Below are positions 1 to 6,473 of a stretch of 35,902 bases of DNA, in pieces. The position numbers were made by a program, and so were the translations under genes. Every line of letters starts with the position of its first letter. Position 1 is the stretch's first letter. Under the pieces are notes generated by a model. The model was not told the origin of the DNA. It made no database searches and worked only from the letters and a program-made list of their open reading frames with translations. Source of the DNA: Clostridia bacterium (GTDB lineage Bacteria > Bacillota > Clostridia > Oscillospirales > Acutalibacteraceae); assembly GCA_017554405.1 (NCBI GenBank), contig JAFZIK010000038.1, positions 1 through 35,902 on the forward strand. Reading direction: 5' to 3'.

Positions 1-3
1 CAG

Positions 4-118
4 TTTTGTGTGTAGCAAAAATCTGCTGAGGCGAAGCGAAGAATCGAAGGTATACTGACGTATATCAAGATTTTTCGCAAGTCGTTAAGCGATTTTTGCC
101 ACCCAAAACCTAAATAAT
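4..118. repeat. Imperfect palindromic repeat unit
   Basis: Three nested complementary blocks fold this stretch on itself: 15-23 with 91-99 (9 bp), 36-45 with 69-78 (10 bp including one G-T), and 49-55 with 60-66 (one mismatch) around a 4-base centre. Flanks 4-14 and 100-118 also match imperfectly as inverted copies. No plausible gene overlaps it. It resembles a palindromic intergenic repeat or a short MITE; I cannot name the family. Confidence 0.5.
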
Positions 119-161
119 CCCTATGTGAGCGCGCCCAAGGTGTCTTTTTCACTAAAAAACG

Positions 162-223
162 TAAATAGAAAATAAATATATTTACGCCAAAAATGCCCTA
201 ATAAATAGAAAATAAATATATTT
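162..223. repeat. AT-rich direct repeat pair
   Basis: A 22-base AT-rich word occurs at 162-183 and again, identical, at 202-223, so the period is 40 bases. Nothing coding is seen between 1 and 300; the stretch holds only this pair and the palindromic unit to its left. Confidence 0.6.
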
Positions 224-284
224 TTTCGTATCAAATAATTACATTATAAATCAAACGTGACATCTAAAAAAAGCGCATAAATAA

Positions 285-314
285 AGGGTTTATCGCGTTT
301 TTACGATAAACCCT
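285..314 (-). terminator. Terminator behind tRNA-Pro 3' fragment A
   Basis: Perfect 11-bp stem (285-295 with 304-314) and an 8-base loop. Read on the minus strand it follows the tRNA-like 3' fragment at 317-337 and leads into a T-rich tract. Confidence 0.5.
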
Positions 315-316
315 CG

Positions 317-337
317 TGGTCCGAGTGACAAGACTTG
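317..337 (-). repeat. tRNA-Pro 3'-end fragment, copy A
   Basis: Twenty-one bases identical to the 3' end of the intact tRNA-Pro at 734-809: CCA, discriminator, acceptor strand and part of the T arm. Upstream of that the match stops abruptly. It cannot form a tRNA. Such fragments are typical of attachment-site scars left by tRNA-integrating elements, although partial duplication of the tRNA gene is also possible. Confidence 0.65.
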
Positions 338-423
338 CCCGCCGCAACTGCTGCGCCGGCACGAACCCGGGCTTTGCGACCATTCACCGAAAGGTCGCAA
401 TTTGCCTTTGGCAAACCGCCCTT

Positions 424-442
424 TTCAAGTCTTGTCACACCA
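424..442 (+). repeat. Inverted tRNA-Pro 3'-end fragment
   Basis: Plus-strand copy of the T-loop and T-stem 3' side ending in ACCA, but lacking the four bases TCGG of the acceptor strand. Together with copy A at 317-337 it forms inverted ends around a 126-bp block that contains two small hairpins (374-381/393-400 and 401-406/410-415). Confidence 0.5.
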
Positions 443-451
443 TATAAAAAG

Positions 452-489
452 AACTCCCGAACTGCCGCAAAAGCGGCGGTTCGGGAGTT
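452..489 (-). terminator. Terminator behind tRNA-Pro 3' fragment B
   Basis: A 17-bp stem (452-468 with 473-489, one G-U) with an AAAA loop. On the minus strand it follows fragment B directly and runs into a short T tract (443-451). Its outer bases resemble those of the terminator behind the intact tRNA. Confidence 0.65.
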
Positions 490-524
490 GGTCCGAGTGA
501 CAAGACTTGAACTTGCGGCCTCTT
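489..524 (-). repeat. tRNA-Pro 3'-end fragment, copy B
   Basis: Thirty-six bases identical to the 3' half of the intact tRNA-Pro (acceptor strand, full T arm, variable region), then an abrupt break. In place of the anticodon arm lies an unrelated palindrome (527-537 with 540-550). No D arm or matching 5' acceptor strand can be found, so it is not a functional tRNA. Confidence 0.75.
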
Positions 525-608
525 TCGTCTGCAAGGCAAGCCTTGCAGACTAATGGCGCGGCGACCGAAAACTTGCGTTTTCAGTACCCGCCTTGCCGCT
601 TTTTGCTA

Positions 609-634
609 AAAAAGTGCCGCCGCAGGCACTTTTT
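609..634. terminator. Hairpin with T tract between tRNA-Pro copies
   Basis: A 10-bp stem (609-618 with 625-634), hexanucleotide loop, with A and T runs on either side, so it could terminate in both directions. No gene on either strand obviously uses it. The rest of 525-697 shows no gene. Confidence 0.4.
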
Positions 635-697
635 CTTAACGCAAAAACCCTTCCGGGTCAAGAGTCCGCACAATACAAATTCTACCATACAAACTAA

Positions 698-733
698 ACT
701 CCCGATGAGGTGCAACCGCACCCCATCGGGAGT
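698..733 (-). terminator. tRNA-Pro terminator
   Basis: A 16-bp stem (698-713 with 718-733, one G-U), loop of four, starting at the base after the tRNA CCA when read on the minus strand. Confidence 0.7.
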
Positions 734-809
734 TGGTCCGAGTGACAAGACTTGAACTTGCGGCCTCTTGACCCCCAGTCAAGCGCGCTACCAGCTGCGC
801 CACACCCGG
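734..809 (-). tRNA. tRNA-Pro (anticodon GGG)
   Basis: A 76-base cloverleaf on the minus strand with encoded CCA. The acceptor strand CCGGGTG pairs with CACTCGG (one G-U). The D arm is GCGC/GCGC, the anticodon arm is CTTGA-CTGGGGG-TCAAG with anticodon GGG, and the T arm has loop TTCAAGT. Discriminator is A, as expected for Pro in bacteria. It lies 32 bases downstream of ptsH and may share its transcript. The 3' end recurs in part at 317-337, 424-442 and 489-524. Confidence 0.93.
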
Positions 810-817
810 ATATTTAT

Positions 818-834
818 GCCCCGTATCGCGGGGC
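818..834. terminator. Hairpin between ptsH and tRNA-Pro
   Basis: GCCCCG (818-823) pairs with CGGGGC (829-834) around a 5-base loop. A T7 run follows on the plus strand; on the minus strand the hairpin lies between the ptsH stop and the tRNA and is followed only by an A/T mix. It may be a weak terminator for ptsH, a processing signal, or a barrier to plus-strand transcription. Confidence 0.45.
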
Positions 835-841
835 TGTTTTT

Positions 842-1105
842 TTACTCTGCAAAGCCGGACTCTATAAGCGTAACAAGACCTTCAATCGCCTGTTCGGCAT
901 CGATACCGTCGGCAATAATGCGGATATTGGTTCCGCCTACGATACCGAGCGAAAGAACGCCCAGAAGACTTTTGGCGTTTACCTTGCGCTCATCCTTTTC
1001 GACCCAGATGGACGACTTATACTCGTTCGCCTTCTGAATAAAAAAGGTTGCGGGACGGGCATGAAGACCTACCTGATTATTTATAACAACATCTTTTACG
1101 CACAT
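842..1105 (-). CDS. ptsH: Phosphocarrier protein HPr
   Basis: HPr carries phosphate from enzyme I to the sugar-specific EIIA domains of the PTS in the cytoplasm. The protein is 87 residues, the usual HPr length. His15 sits in the GLHARP motif and Ser46 in the NAKSLLGVLSLG segment, exactly where Firmicutes HPr has its catalytic and regulatory (HPr kinase) phosphorylation sites, so it should also serve in carbon catabolite control. I start at 1105 because AGGAG lies 8 bases ahead; a longer frame upstream would have to read through this site. No enzyme I or EII genes are in the window. It stands alone behind its own promoter, with tRNA-Pro just downstream. Confidence 0.95.
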   Translation of the reverse strand: MCVKDVVINNQVGLHARPATFFIQKANEYKSSIWVEKDERKVNAKSLLGVLSLGIVGGTNIRIIADGIDAEQAIEGLVTLIESGFAE

Positions 1106-1169
1106 ACAGCATACTCCTTTTTGACGCACAAATGTGCCGAAAACGTCAAATTGTTAAACCGATGAATCA

Positions 1170-1197
1170 ATTATACTATATTAAATGCGAATGTCAA
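1170..1197 (-). promoter_or_regulatory. ptsH promoter
   Basis: On the minus strand TTGACA (1192-1197) is followed after 16 bases by TATAAT (1170-1175). A roughly 60-base leader containing a small GCAC/GTGC hairpin precedes the ptsH start. Confidence 0.65.
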
Positions 1198-1298
1198 TGT
1201 GTTGTTAAAAAGTTCTAAATTTAATCCAATTTTTTGAGCAAAAACACTGTCAAATTTGGTCATTTTGTTAGGGCAAAATTTGTAAACACAATATGTTG

Positions 1299-2039
1299 CT
1301 ACTGCTTTTTCTCAGATCCTGCCTCGTTTAGCAATTTTTGCTCCTCTTTTGTAAGAGACAGCTTACAAAACATATCCTCGCGGCGGCGTTTTGTTTCGAG
1401 CAGAGACTCTTTTTTGCGCCACTTGTTTATCTCGGCGTGATTGCCCGAAAGCAACACGGGCGGGACTTCTCTTCCATGCCATTCGGCAGGTCTTGTATAC
1501 TGCGGATATTCGAGCAGCCCGTTAAAGTGGCTCTCCTCGGTAAAGCATTCATCATCAGACAGCACGCCGGGCAACATCCTGCAGACCGCGTCCGCAATTA
1601 TCAGTGCCGGCAGTTCGCCGCCGGTGAGAACGTAATCGCCCACCGATATTTCCTCATCGACTATTTCATCTATAACGCGCTGATCAACGCCCTCATAATG
1701 CCCGGCAAGGATAACTATCCTATCAAGCTTTGAAAGTTCGACCACCCTTTGCTGGGTAAGGGTCTTACCTTTAGGCGACATATATATAAGGTGCGGCTTC
1801 GGCTCGCCTTCGCTGTAAAGGCTCTTATAGCAGGCGTAAATCGGCTGCGCCGCCATTATCATACCCATACCGCCGCCATAGGGCATATCGTCCACCTTAT
1901 TATGCTTGTTGCCGGCGAAATCGCGGATATCGGTGACCCTTATATCCACCTTTCCGGCTTCACGCGCCCTGCCGATGATACTCTCGCCGAGCACCCGCTC
2001 GCACATATCGGTAAAGAGGGTCATTATATCAATTCTCAT
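1299..2039 (-). CDS. trmD: tRNA (guanine-N1)-methyltransferase TrmD
   Basis: TrmD methylates G37 of tRNAs (Leu, Pro, Arg isoacceptors) with S-adenosylmethionine, preventing +1 frameshifts. The N-terminus MRIDIMTLF, the segment KVDDMPYGGGMGM and the knot-forming LAGHYEGVDQRV and EISVGDYVLTGGE motifs are hallmark TrmD signatures of the SPOUT trefoil fold. At 246 residues it has normal length. It overlaps the end of rimM by 11 bases, as in many Firmicutes. An in-frame TTG at 2045 is an alternative start, closer to a weak AAAGG; the ATG at 2039 matches the family N-terminus. The ribosomal gene rplS that often follows trmD is not here; ptsH and tRNA-Pro lie next. It is the last gene of the ffh operon. 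Confidence 0.96.
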   Translation of the reverse strand: MRIDIMTLFTDMCERVLGESIIGRAREAGKVDIRVTDIRDFAGNKHNKVDDMPYGGGMGMIMAAQPIYACYKSLYSEGEPKPHLIYMSPKGKTLTQQRVVELSKLDRIVILAGHYEGVDQRVIDEIVDEEISVGDYVLTGGELPALIIADAVCRMLPGVLSDDECFTEESHFNGLLEYPQYTRPAEWHGREVPPVLLSGNHAEINKWRKKESLLETKRRREDMFCKLSLTKEEQKLLNEAGSEKKQ

Positions 2040-2541
2040 CGTCAAATATACCTTTCATCGGGCTTATTTCGATTCTTTCGTTATCGATATCAACACTTTT
2101 TACAACTTCGTTTACCGCGGGCAAAAGGTATTCTTTCCCGTCCTTTTTAATATGCCAGACATCGTTGGCACCGGTTGCCGATACGTCGCAGAGTATGCCG
2201 TATTCCTCGCCGGTGGCGCTATCGAACACGCGGCAACCCATAAGCTCACCGATAAAATACCTGCCCTCGGGGATATCGGTATCCTCACGCTTTACGGTAA
2301 GCACCTTGCCTCGAAGTTTCTCCGCCTTTTCGATAGTATCTATACCCTTTAATGCGGCTATTACCACGTTGCCGTGGGACTGCGCTTTTTCGACCGTAAG
2401 GGGCATAGCGCCGCCATCCGAATAAAACGTTTTAAAGCCGGATAAAAAATCGCCGTTATCCGCCCAGGGCTGTATGCGCACCATACCGCGCACACCGTGA
2501 GTGCCGACTATTTTTCCGACCTCGATATACTCTTTTCGCAC
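2029..2541 (-). CDS. rimM: 16S rRNA processing protein RimM
   Basis: RimM helps mature the 3' (head) domain of 16S rRNA by binding protein S19 in pre-30S particles. The 170-residue protein has the expected N-terminal barrel (VGKIVGTHGVRGMVRI) and C-terminal PRC-barrel region (GRYFIGELMGCRVFD, then DVWHIKKDGKEYLLPAV). The start codon is GTG at 2541, with GGAG six bases ahead; no ATG lies at this position. A G/C-rich hairpin (2568-2589) lies between it and khpA and could tune read-through. The 3' end overlaps trmD. Confidence 0.95.
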   Translation of the reverse strand: MRKEYIEVGKIVGTHGVRGMVRIQPWADNGDFLSGFKTFYSDGGAMPLTVEKAQSHGNVVIAALKGIDTIEKAEKLRGKVLTVKREDTDIPEGRYFIGELMGCRVFDSATGEEYGILCDVSATGANDVWHIKKDGKEYLLPAVNEVVKSVDIDNERIEISPMKGIFDDEN

Positions 2542-2567
2542 TGTGCACTCCCCCTTTTAAACAGAAT

Positions 2568-2589
2568 GCCCCCTCGGCATTGAGGGGGC
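2568..2589 (-). terminator. Intra-operon hairpin between khpA and rimM
   Basis: Perfect 8-bp stem GCCCCCTC/GAGGGGGC with a 6-base loop, followed on the minus strand by a T-poor sequence and then the rimM ribosome-binding site. It looks like a weak or partial terminator, or a processing site, inside the operon. Confidence 0.4.
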
Positions 2590-2599
2590 GTTTGAAAAA

Positions 2600-2836
2600 T
2601 TACTCGTCGATGTCGACCGCTATCTTCTGATCGTTGCGGTTGGCGGCAGCGCGCATAACGGTGCGGATCGCCTTGGCTATCCTGCCCTGCTTGCCTATAA
2701 CTCTGCCCATATCATCCTGCGCTACGCGAAGGTGATAAACTATAACGCCCTCTTCATTGGGCTCATCAACGGTTACTGTTACCGCATCCGGATTCTCAAC
2801 AAGACCGGCTGCGATGGTTTTAAGAAGTTCACTCAT
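2600..2836 (-). CDS. khpA: KH-domain RNA-binding protein KhpA
   Basis: Small single-KH-domain protein (78 residues) of the KhpA/YlqC family. Elsewhere in Firmicutes it pairs with KhpB/Jag and binds small RNAs and mRNAs. The GXXG loop is visible as GKQG in RVIGKQGRIAKAIRTVM. Its place between rpsP and rimM is the standard Firmicutes arrangement, which supports the call more strongly than sequence alone. An acidic C-terminus and nothing beyond the KH fold are seen. Confidence 0.92.
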   Translation of the reverse strand: MSELLKTIAAGLVENPDAVTVTVDEPNEEGVIVYHLRVAQDDMGRVIGKQGRIAKAIRTVMRAAANRNDQKIAVDIDE

Positions 2837-2874
2837 AGTATTTTCTCCAAACTGAATAATGCTGAATTTTTTAA

Positions 2875-3117
2875 TTAAAGAACGCCGTTCTTTTTAAGAA
2901 GCGCCTTTACCGTATCGGTGGGCTGGGCGCCGTTTTTGATCCACTGCTTGGCCTTTTCGGCGTCTATCTGAACGCTTGCCGGCTCTTTAGTGGGATCATA
3001 ATAGCCGATCTCTTCGATAAAGCGTCCGTCACGCGGATACCTTGAATCGGCAACAACAACGCGATAGAACGGGGCCTTCTTGGCGCCTATTCTGCGAAGT
3101 CTGATCTTAACTGCCAT
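2875..3117 (-). CDS. rpsP: 30S ribosomal protein S16
   Basis: S16 is a small-subunit protein bound to the 5' domain of 16S rRNA, needed for 30S assembly. The N-terminus [19 protein letters not shown] followed by VVADSR is diagnostic, and at 80 residues the length is typical. GGAGGTG precedes the ATG. It is the third gene of the ylxM-ffh operon, followed by khpA. Confidence 0.97.
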   Translation of the reverse strand: MAVKIRLRRIGAKKAPFYRVVVADSRYPRDGRFIEEIGYYDPTKEPASVQIDAEKAKQWIKNGAQPTDTVKALLKKNGVL

Positions 3118-3167
3118 GTTACTGCACCTCCATTTTAATAATGTGTTATGTTAAAAGGTCATTTACC

Positions 3168-4517
3168 TTATAAACCGAAGCTGCCGGGGTCAAAGCCGCG
3201 CATCATGCGCCGTTTGCCGCCCTTGCCGTTCATCTGTTTGAACATCTTTTTCATCTGCTCATACTGCTTCATAAGGCGGTTTACATCCTCAACGGTCTGC
3301 CCGCATCCCGCCGCTATCCTGCGCCTGCGCGAGGCGTTTATGATATCGGGATGGGCGCGCTCCTTCTTGGTCATGGATTTTATGATCGCCTCAACACGGA
3401 GCATCTGCCGGTCGTCTATATCAACGTCACGGAGTTTCCTATCCATACCGGGGAGCATTGAAAGTATATTTTTAATGCTGCCCATCTTCTTTATCTGACC
3501 GAACTGATCAAGCAGATCGTTCAGATCAAACTTATTCTGCTGCAGCTTTCTTGCCGCTTCCTCCGCCTGCTTTTCATCTATCTCGGTTTCGACCTTTTCG
3601 ATTAGCGAAAGCACATCGCCCATACCGAGTATGCGGGAAGCCATGCGGTCGGGGTGGAACTCCTCGAGCTGATCGAGCTTTTCGCCAACGCCGGCGAACA
3701 TTATCGGCTTGCCCGTGACCGCGCGGACCGAAAGCGCCGCACCGCCTCTCGTATCGCCGTCAAGCTTAGTAAGTATCACGCCGTCGATACTGAGCAGATC
3801 GTTAAACTCTTTGGCAACGTTAACGGCATCCTGACCGATCATGGCGTCAACAACAAGCAGGATATCGTTTACCTCTACCGCCTTTGTTATGCGCACGAGT
3901 TCTTCCATAAGCTCGGTATCTATATGAAGGCGACCGGCGGTATCGAGGATCACGTAATCGTAGCCGTAATCGCGGGCATACGCCACCGCCTCTTTGGCGG
4001 TTTTTTCGGGCGCCTGCGTGCCGCGCTCAAAAACGTAAGCATCCACCGCGGCGCCTACCACCTTTAACTGCTCAATGGCGGCGGGGCGGTAAATATCGCA
4101 GGCAACGAGCATCGGTCTGTTGCCTTTTGTTTTAAGATATTTGGCGAGCTTGGCGCTGTGGGTGGTTTTACCCGAGCCCTGAAGACCGCACATCATAATA
4201 ACGGTCGGTATCCTCGGCGCGGTTTTAAGGCGGGCGCTTTCGCCGCCCATAAGATTAGTAAGCTCATCGCGGACTATTTTAATAACGCTCTGCGCGGCGG
4301 TAAGACTTTCAAAAACGTTTTCGCCAACGCATTTTTCGGTGACAGTGTTGGTAAAATCCTTTGCTACCTTATAGTTAACGTCGGCTTCAAGCAAGCTGAG
4401 GCGGACCTCGCGCATTGCCTCTTTAACGTCGCTCTCGGTCAGTCTGCCTTTATTGCGCAGTTTTTTAAAAACGCCGGCAAGCTTATCGGATAAACTCGTA
4501 AACGCCAACAAAGCCAC
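3168..4517 (-). CDS. ffh: Signal recognition particle protein Ffh
   Basis: Ffh is the GTPase subunit of the SRP; with 4.5S/scRNA it captures signal sequences on ribosomes and docks with FtsY at the membrane. The 449-residue protein shows the N domain, then the G domain with P-loop GLQGSGKTTHSAKLA, the DTAGR motif and TKLDGDTRGGAALS. The methionine-rich M domain (about 300-449) carries RRRRIAAGCG-type RNA-binding residues and repeated Met-Lys pairs. It follows ylxM by 5 bases and precedes rpsP, the usual Firmicutes order. FtsY and the SRP RNA are not in the window. Confidence 0.97.
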   Translation of the reverse strand: MALLAFTSLSDKLAGVFKKLRNKGRLTESDVKEAMREVRLSLLEADVNYKVAKDFTNTVTEKCVGENVFESLTAAQSVIKIVRDELTNLMGGESARLKTAPRIPTVIMMCGLQGSGKTTHSAKLAKYLKTKGNRPMLVACDIYRPAAIEQLKVVGAAVDAYVFERGTQAPEKTAKEAVAYARDYGYDYVILDTAGRLHIDTELMEELVRITKAVEVNDILLVVDAMIGQDAVNVAKEFNDLLSIDGVILTKLDGDTRGGAALSVRAVTGKPIMFAGVGEKLDQLEEFHPDRMASRILGMGDVLSLIEKVETEIDEKQAEEAARKLQQNKFDLNDLLDQFGQIKKMGSIKNILSMLPGMDRKLRDVDIDDRQMLRVEAIIKSMTKKERAHPDIINASRRRRIAAGCGQTVEDVNRLMKQYEQMKKMFKQMNGKGGKRRMMRGFDPGSFGL

Positions 4518-4522
4518 CTCCC

Positions 4523-4831
4523 TTACAGAAAATTATCGGCTATTTCGGAAATGCGAACGACCTTATCGGCGCTATCCGCATCACTTTCACAGATCTTTTT
4601 TATCTCGGATATCTTTTTATAATACCCGCACCCGTTTTCATATTTTTTTATAAGCGCCTCGCCGCGGCGGATTATATCGCTTACCGCCTGGCGGGTGGTG
4701 CCCTCGTTTTCGGCGATCTCGGCAAGAGAAAGATCATCGTTATAATAATGCCCCATGATCTCGCGCTGTTTTTCGCTTAAAAAAGCGCCGTAAACGTCAA
4801 GAAGCGCGGCGATAAACAGATCCTTCGCCAT
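4523..4831 (-). CDS. ylxM: YlxM/p13-like DNA-binding protein
   Basis: YlxM-family proteins (UPF0122) sit upstream of ffh in Firmicutes and in streptococci modulate SRP activity; the fold is a sigma-70 region 4-like helix-turn-helix. The 102-residue protein has the typical core LSEKQREIMGHYYNDDLSLA followed by EIAENEGTTRQAVSDIIRR. The start at 4831 is chosen because GGGAGG lies 9 bases upstream; the longer frame begins with a TTG that lacks a site. It opens the operon behind a strong promoter. The specific function in this organism is unproven. Confidence 0.92.
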   Translation of the reverse strand: MAKDLFIAALLDVYGAFLSEKQREIMGHYYNDDLSLAEIAENEGTTRQAVSDIIRRGEALIKKYENGCGYYKKISEIKKICESDADSADKVVRISEIADNFL

Positions 4832-4875
4832 AAGCGCCGCCCTCCCTGTCAAGATTTTTTCTTTACACCTTGCGT

Positions 4876-4904
4876 ATTATATCACACGTTTTACCGTATG
4901 TCAA
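4876..4904 (-). promoter_or_regulatory. Promoter of ylxM-ffh-rpsP-khpA-rimM-trmD
   Basis: Consensus TTGACA (4899-4904), 17-base spacer, TATAAT (4876-4881) with an upstream TG (extended -10) on the minus strand, 45 bases from the ylxM start. Confidence 0.8.
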
Positions 4905-4930
4905 GAAAAAAACTTGACGAACCGGTTGGC

Positions 4931-5216
4931 AGATGACAGATATCAGACATCAGATACAAGGTGCGGCACAGCCGCATTTTAGATGTTAGACGGTAGACAT
5001 TAGATGTTGGACGAAGGTGCGCTTCGCGCGGATATAAAACGGGACGATGTGGGCATCGTCCCCTACGGATTCAGGCGCCAGACGTCAGATGTCAGACATC
5101 AGATACAAGGTGCGGCTACGCCGCATTTTAGATGTTAGACGGTAGACATTAGATGTTGGACGAAGATGCGCTTTGCGCGGATATAAAACGGGACGATGTG
5201 GGCATCGTCCCCTACG
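4931..5216. repeat. Tandem intergenic repeat, two 124-bp units
   Basis: Units 4944-5067 and 5093-5216 are near-identical with a 149-base offset; the visible differences lie in small hairpin loops and arms. Each unit is a mosaic: CAGACATCAGAT-type words, a GTGCGG/CCGCAT hairpin, TAGACGGTAGACATTAGATG, a second hairpin, and a palindromic module GGGACGATG/CATCGTCCC ending in CTACG. Related words return at 14715-14960. It has no convincing gene. It occupies the gap between the divergent ylxM and DUF3048 promoters. Confidence 0.8.
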
Positions 5217-5274
5217 ATATGACCGTCCGGATCCGCATCCACCGAATCCGGCGCAAAATACTGTAAATTTGCTC

Positions 5275-5303
5275 TTGCAGTATTTAAGAAAAGATATTAT
5301 AAT
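5275..5303 (+). promoter_or_regulatory. Promoter of the DUF3048-galT operon
   Basis: TTGCAG (5275-5280), 17-base spacer, TATAAT (5298-5303), 33 bases ahead of the lipoprotein start. Confidence 0.65.
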
Positions 5304-5336
5304 ATTAAGCGTAAATATTTCCTTGGGGGTAGTTTT

Positions 5337-6455
5337 ATGTTTAAGAAGATCGTGGCTTTGGTTTTATGCGTTATAACGGCCTTTGCCGTTTCGGGGTGCA
5401 GTTTGTTCGGTGCGCCGGGTTCGGTGGATGCGAATCCGGGTTCAACTCCCGCCGCGCCCGCGGAGGACAACACACCGGCCGAGCCGCCGACCTACTACAA
5501 TCCTCTTACGGGAATAAAGAACCTTTCGGAAGAAGAAGCGGAGCTTCGCCCGGTAGCCGTTATGATAAACAATATAACCGACGCGCAGGCGGTGCAGACC
5601 GGTCTTAACTACGCTGATATCATTTATGAAACCGAAGTTGAGGGCGGCATCACCCGGCTTATGGCGGTATTCAAAAACTTTGAGGCGGCGGGTCAGATAG
5701 GCTCGATCCGTTCGGCGAGATATCCTTACGTTGACCTGGCGCTGGCGCACGACGCCATATACGTTCACTGCGGGCAGGATCCCACATACTGCGCGCCTCA
5801 CCTTAAGGACATCAACCACATGAGCGTTGACGATAATATAGAAGGCGCAGAACGCATAAAGAACGGACTGAGCAGAGAGCATACCCTTTACGTTTTCGGC
5901 AACAAATTATGGAAAACGCTTACCTCAAAGTTCAGCGGCACTACTTCGAAAAACGATTTATGGCAGAAGTTTGCCGATGAAAACGAAACGGTGAAACTCG
6001 AGGGCGAAGCGGCGGACAGGGTCGAGATACCCTTCCCCATACTTAAAACCGTTTTTGAATACGACAAAGAGACCGGGCTTTACACTCGCTATTCACGCGG
6101 CAAAAAGCTTGCTGATTACGTAACCAAGGATTCAGTAACGGTTAAAAACGTTTTCATACTTTTGACCAAAATCACCGATTATCCCGACGGAAAGCACCGC
6201 AAGGTAAACCTTAGCGGCGGCGAAGGTTATTACGTTACAAACGGAACGTATATCCCGATAAAATGGCAGAAGGGCGACGGCAACGCGCCGATAAAAATAA
6301 CAGATCAGAACGGCAACGCCGTAAAGGTAAGCGCCGGCAGGTCCTGGGTATGCATACCAAATTCATCCACCTGCAAGCCGGTGTTTGAAGCGGCGGTCCC
6401 GACCGAAACGACCACTACCGAAAAAACCTCCTCTACCGAAACAAAAAAGAATTAA
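5337..6455 (+). CDS. DUF3048 domain lipoprotein (YerB-like)
   Basis: A 372-residue secreted lipoprotein. The signal peptide has a lysine start, a hydrophobic core and lipobox AVSGC with Cys21 as the lipidated residue. A Pro/Ala/Thr-rich linker (about 28-50) leads to the DUF3048 region, seen as LRPVAVMINNITDAQ, DIIYETEVEGGITRLMAVF and IGSIRSARYPYVDLA. YerB of Bacillus subtilis belongs to this family; the biochemical role is not established. The C-terminal end is Thr/Ser/Glu-rich and looks unstructured. GGGGGT precedes the ATG. galT follows after 18 bases in the same direction, but no functional link is evident. Confidence 0.88.
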   Translation: MFKKIVALVLCVITAFAVSGCSLFGAPGSVDANPGSTPAAPAEDNTPAEPPTYYNPLTGIKNLSEEEAELRPVAVMINNITDAQAVQTGLNYADIIYETEVEGGITRLMAVFKNFEAAGQIGSIRSARYPYVDLALAHDAIYVHCGQDPTYCAPHLKDINHMSVDDNIEGAERIKNGLSREHTLYVFGNKLWKTLTSKFSGTTSKNDLWQKFADENETVKLEGEAADRVEIPFPILKTVFEYDKETGLYTRYSRGKKLADYVTKDSVTVKNVFILLTKITDYPDGKHRKVNLSGGEGYYVTNGTYIPIKWQKGDGNAPIKITDQNGNAVKVSAGRSWVCIPNSSTCKPVFEAAVPTETTTTEKTSSTETKKN

Positions 6456-6473
6456 GTTAAAGCGGGTAAAATA

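Noticed and set aside
489-564. Second complete tRNA-Pro at copy B
   Set aside because: Only the 3' half matches; a palindrome replaces the anticodon arm, and no 5' acceptor strand complementary to CACTCGG can be found.
335-1165. Plus-strand frames of 72-137 residues over the tRNA-Pro and ptsH region
   Set aside because: They overlap the tRNA, its terminators and ptsH on the opposite strand, lack ribosome-binding sites and have no recognizable protein features.
2037-2045. TTG at 2045 as the trmD start
   Set aside because: The ATG two codons later gives the family N-terminus MRID; the TTG remains possible because the weak ribosome-binding site is nearer to it.
5173-5376. Small frame across the tandem repeat and into the DUF3048 gene
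   Set aside because: It is made of repeat hairpins and overlaps the lipoprotein start in another frame.
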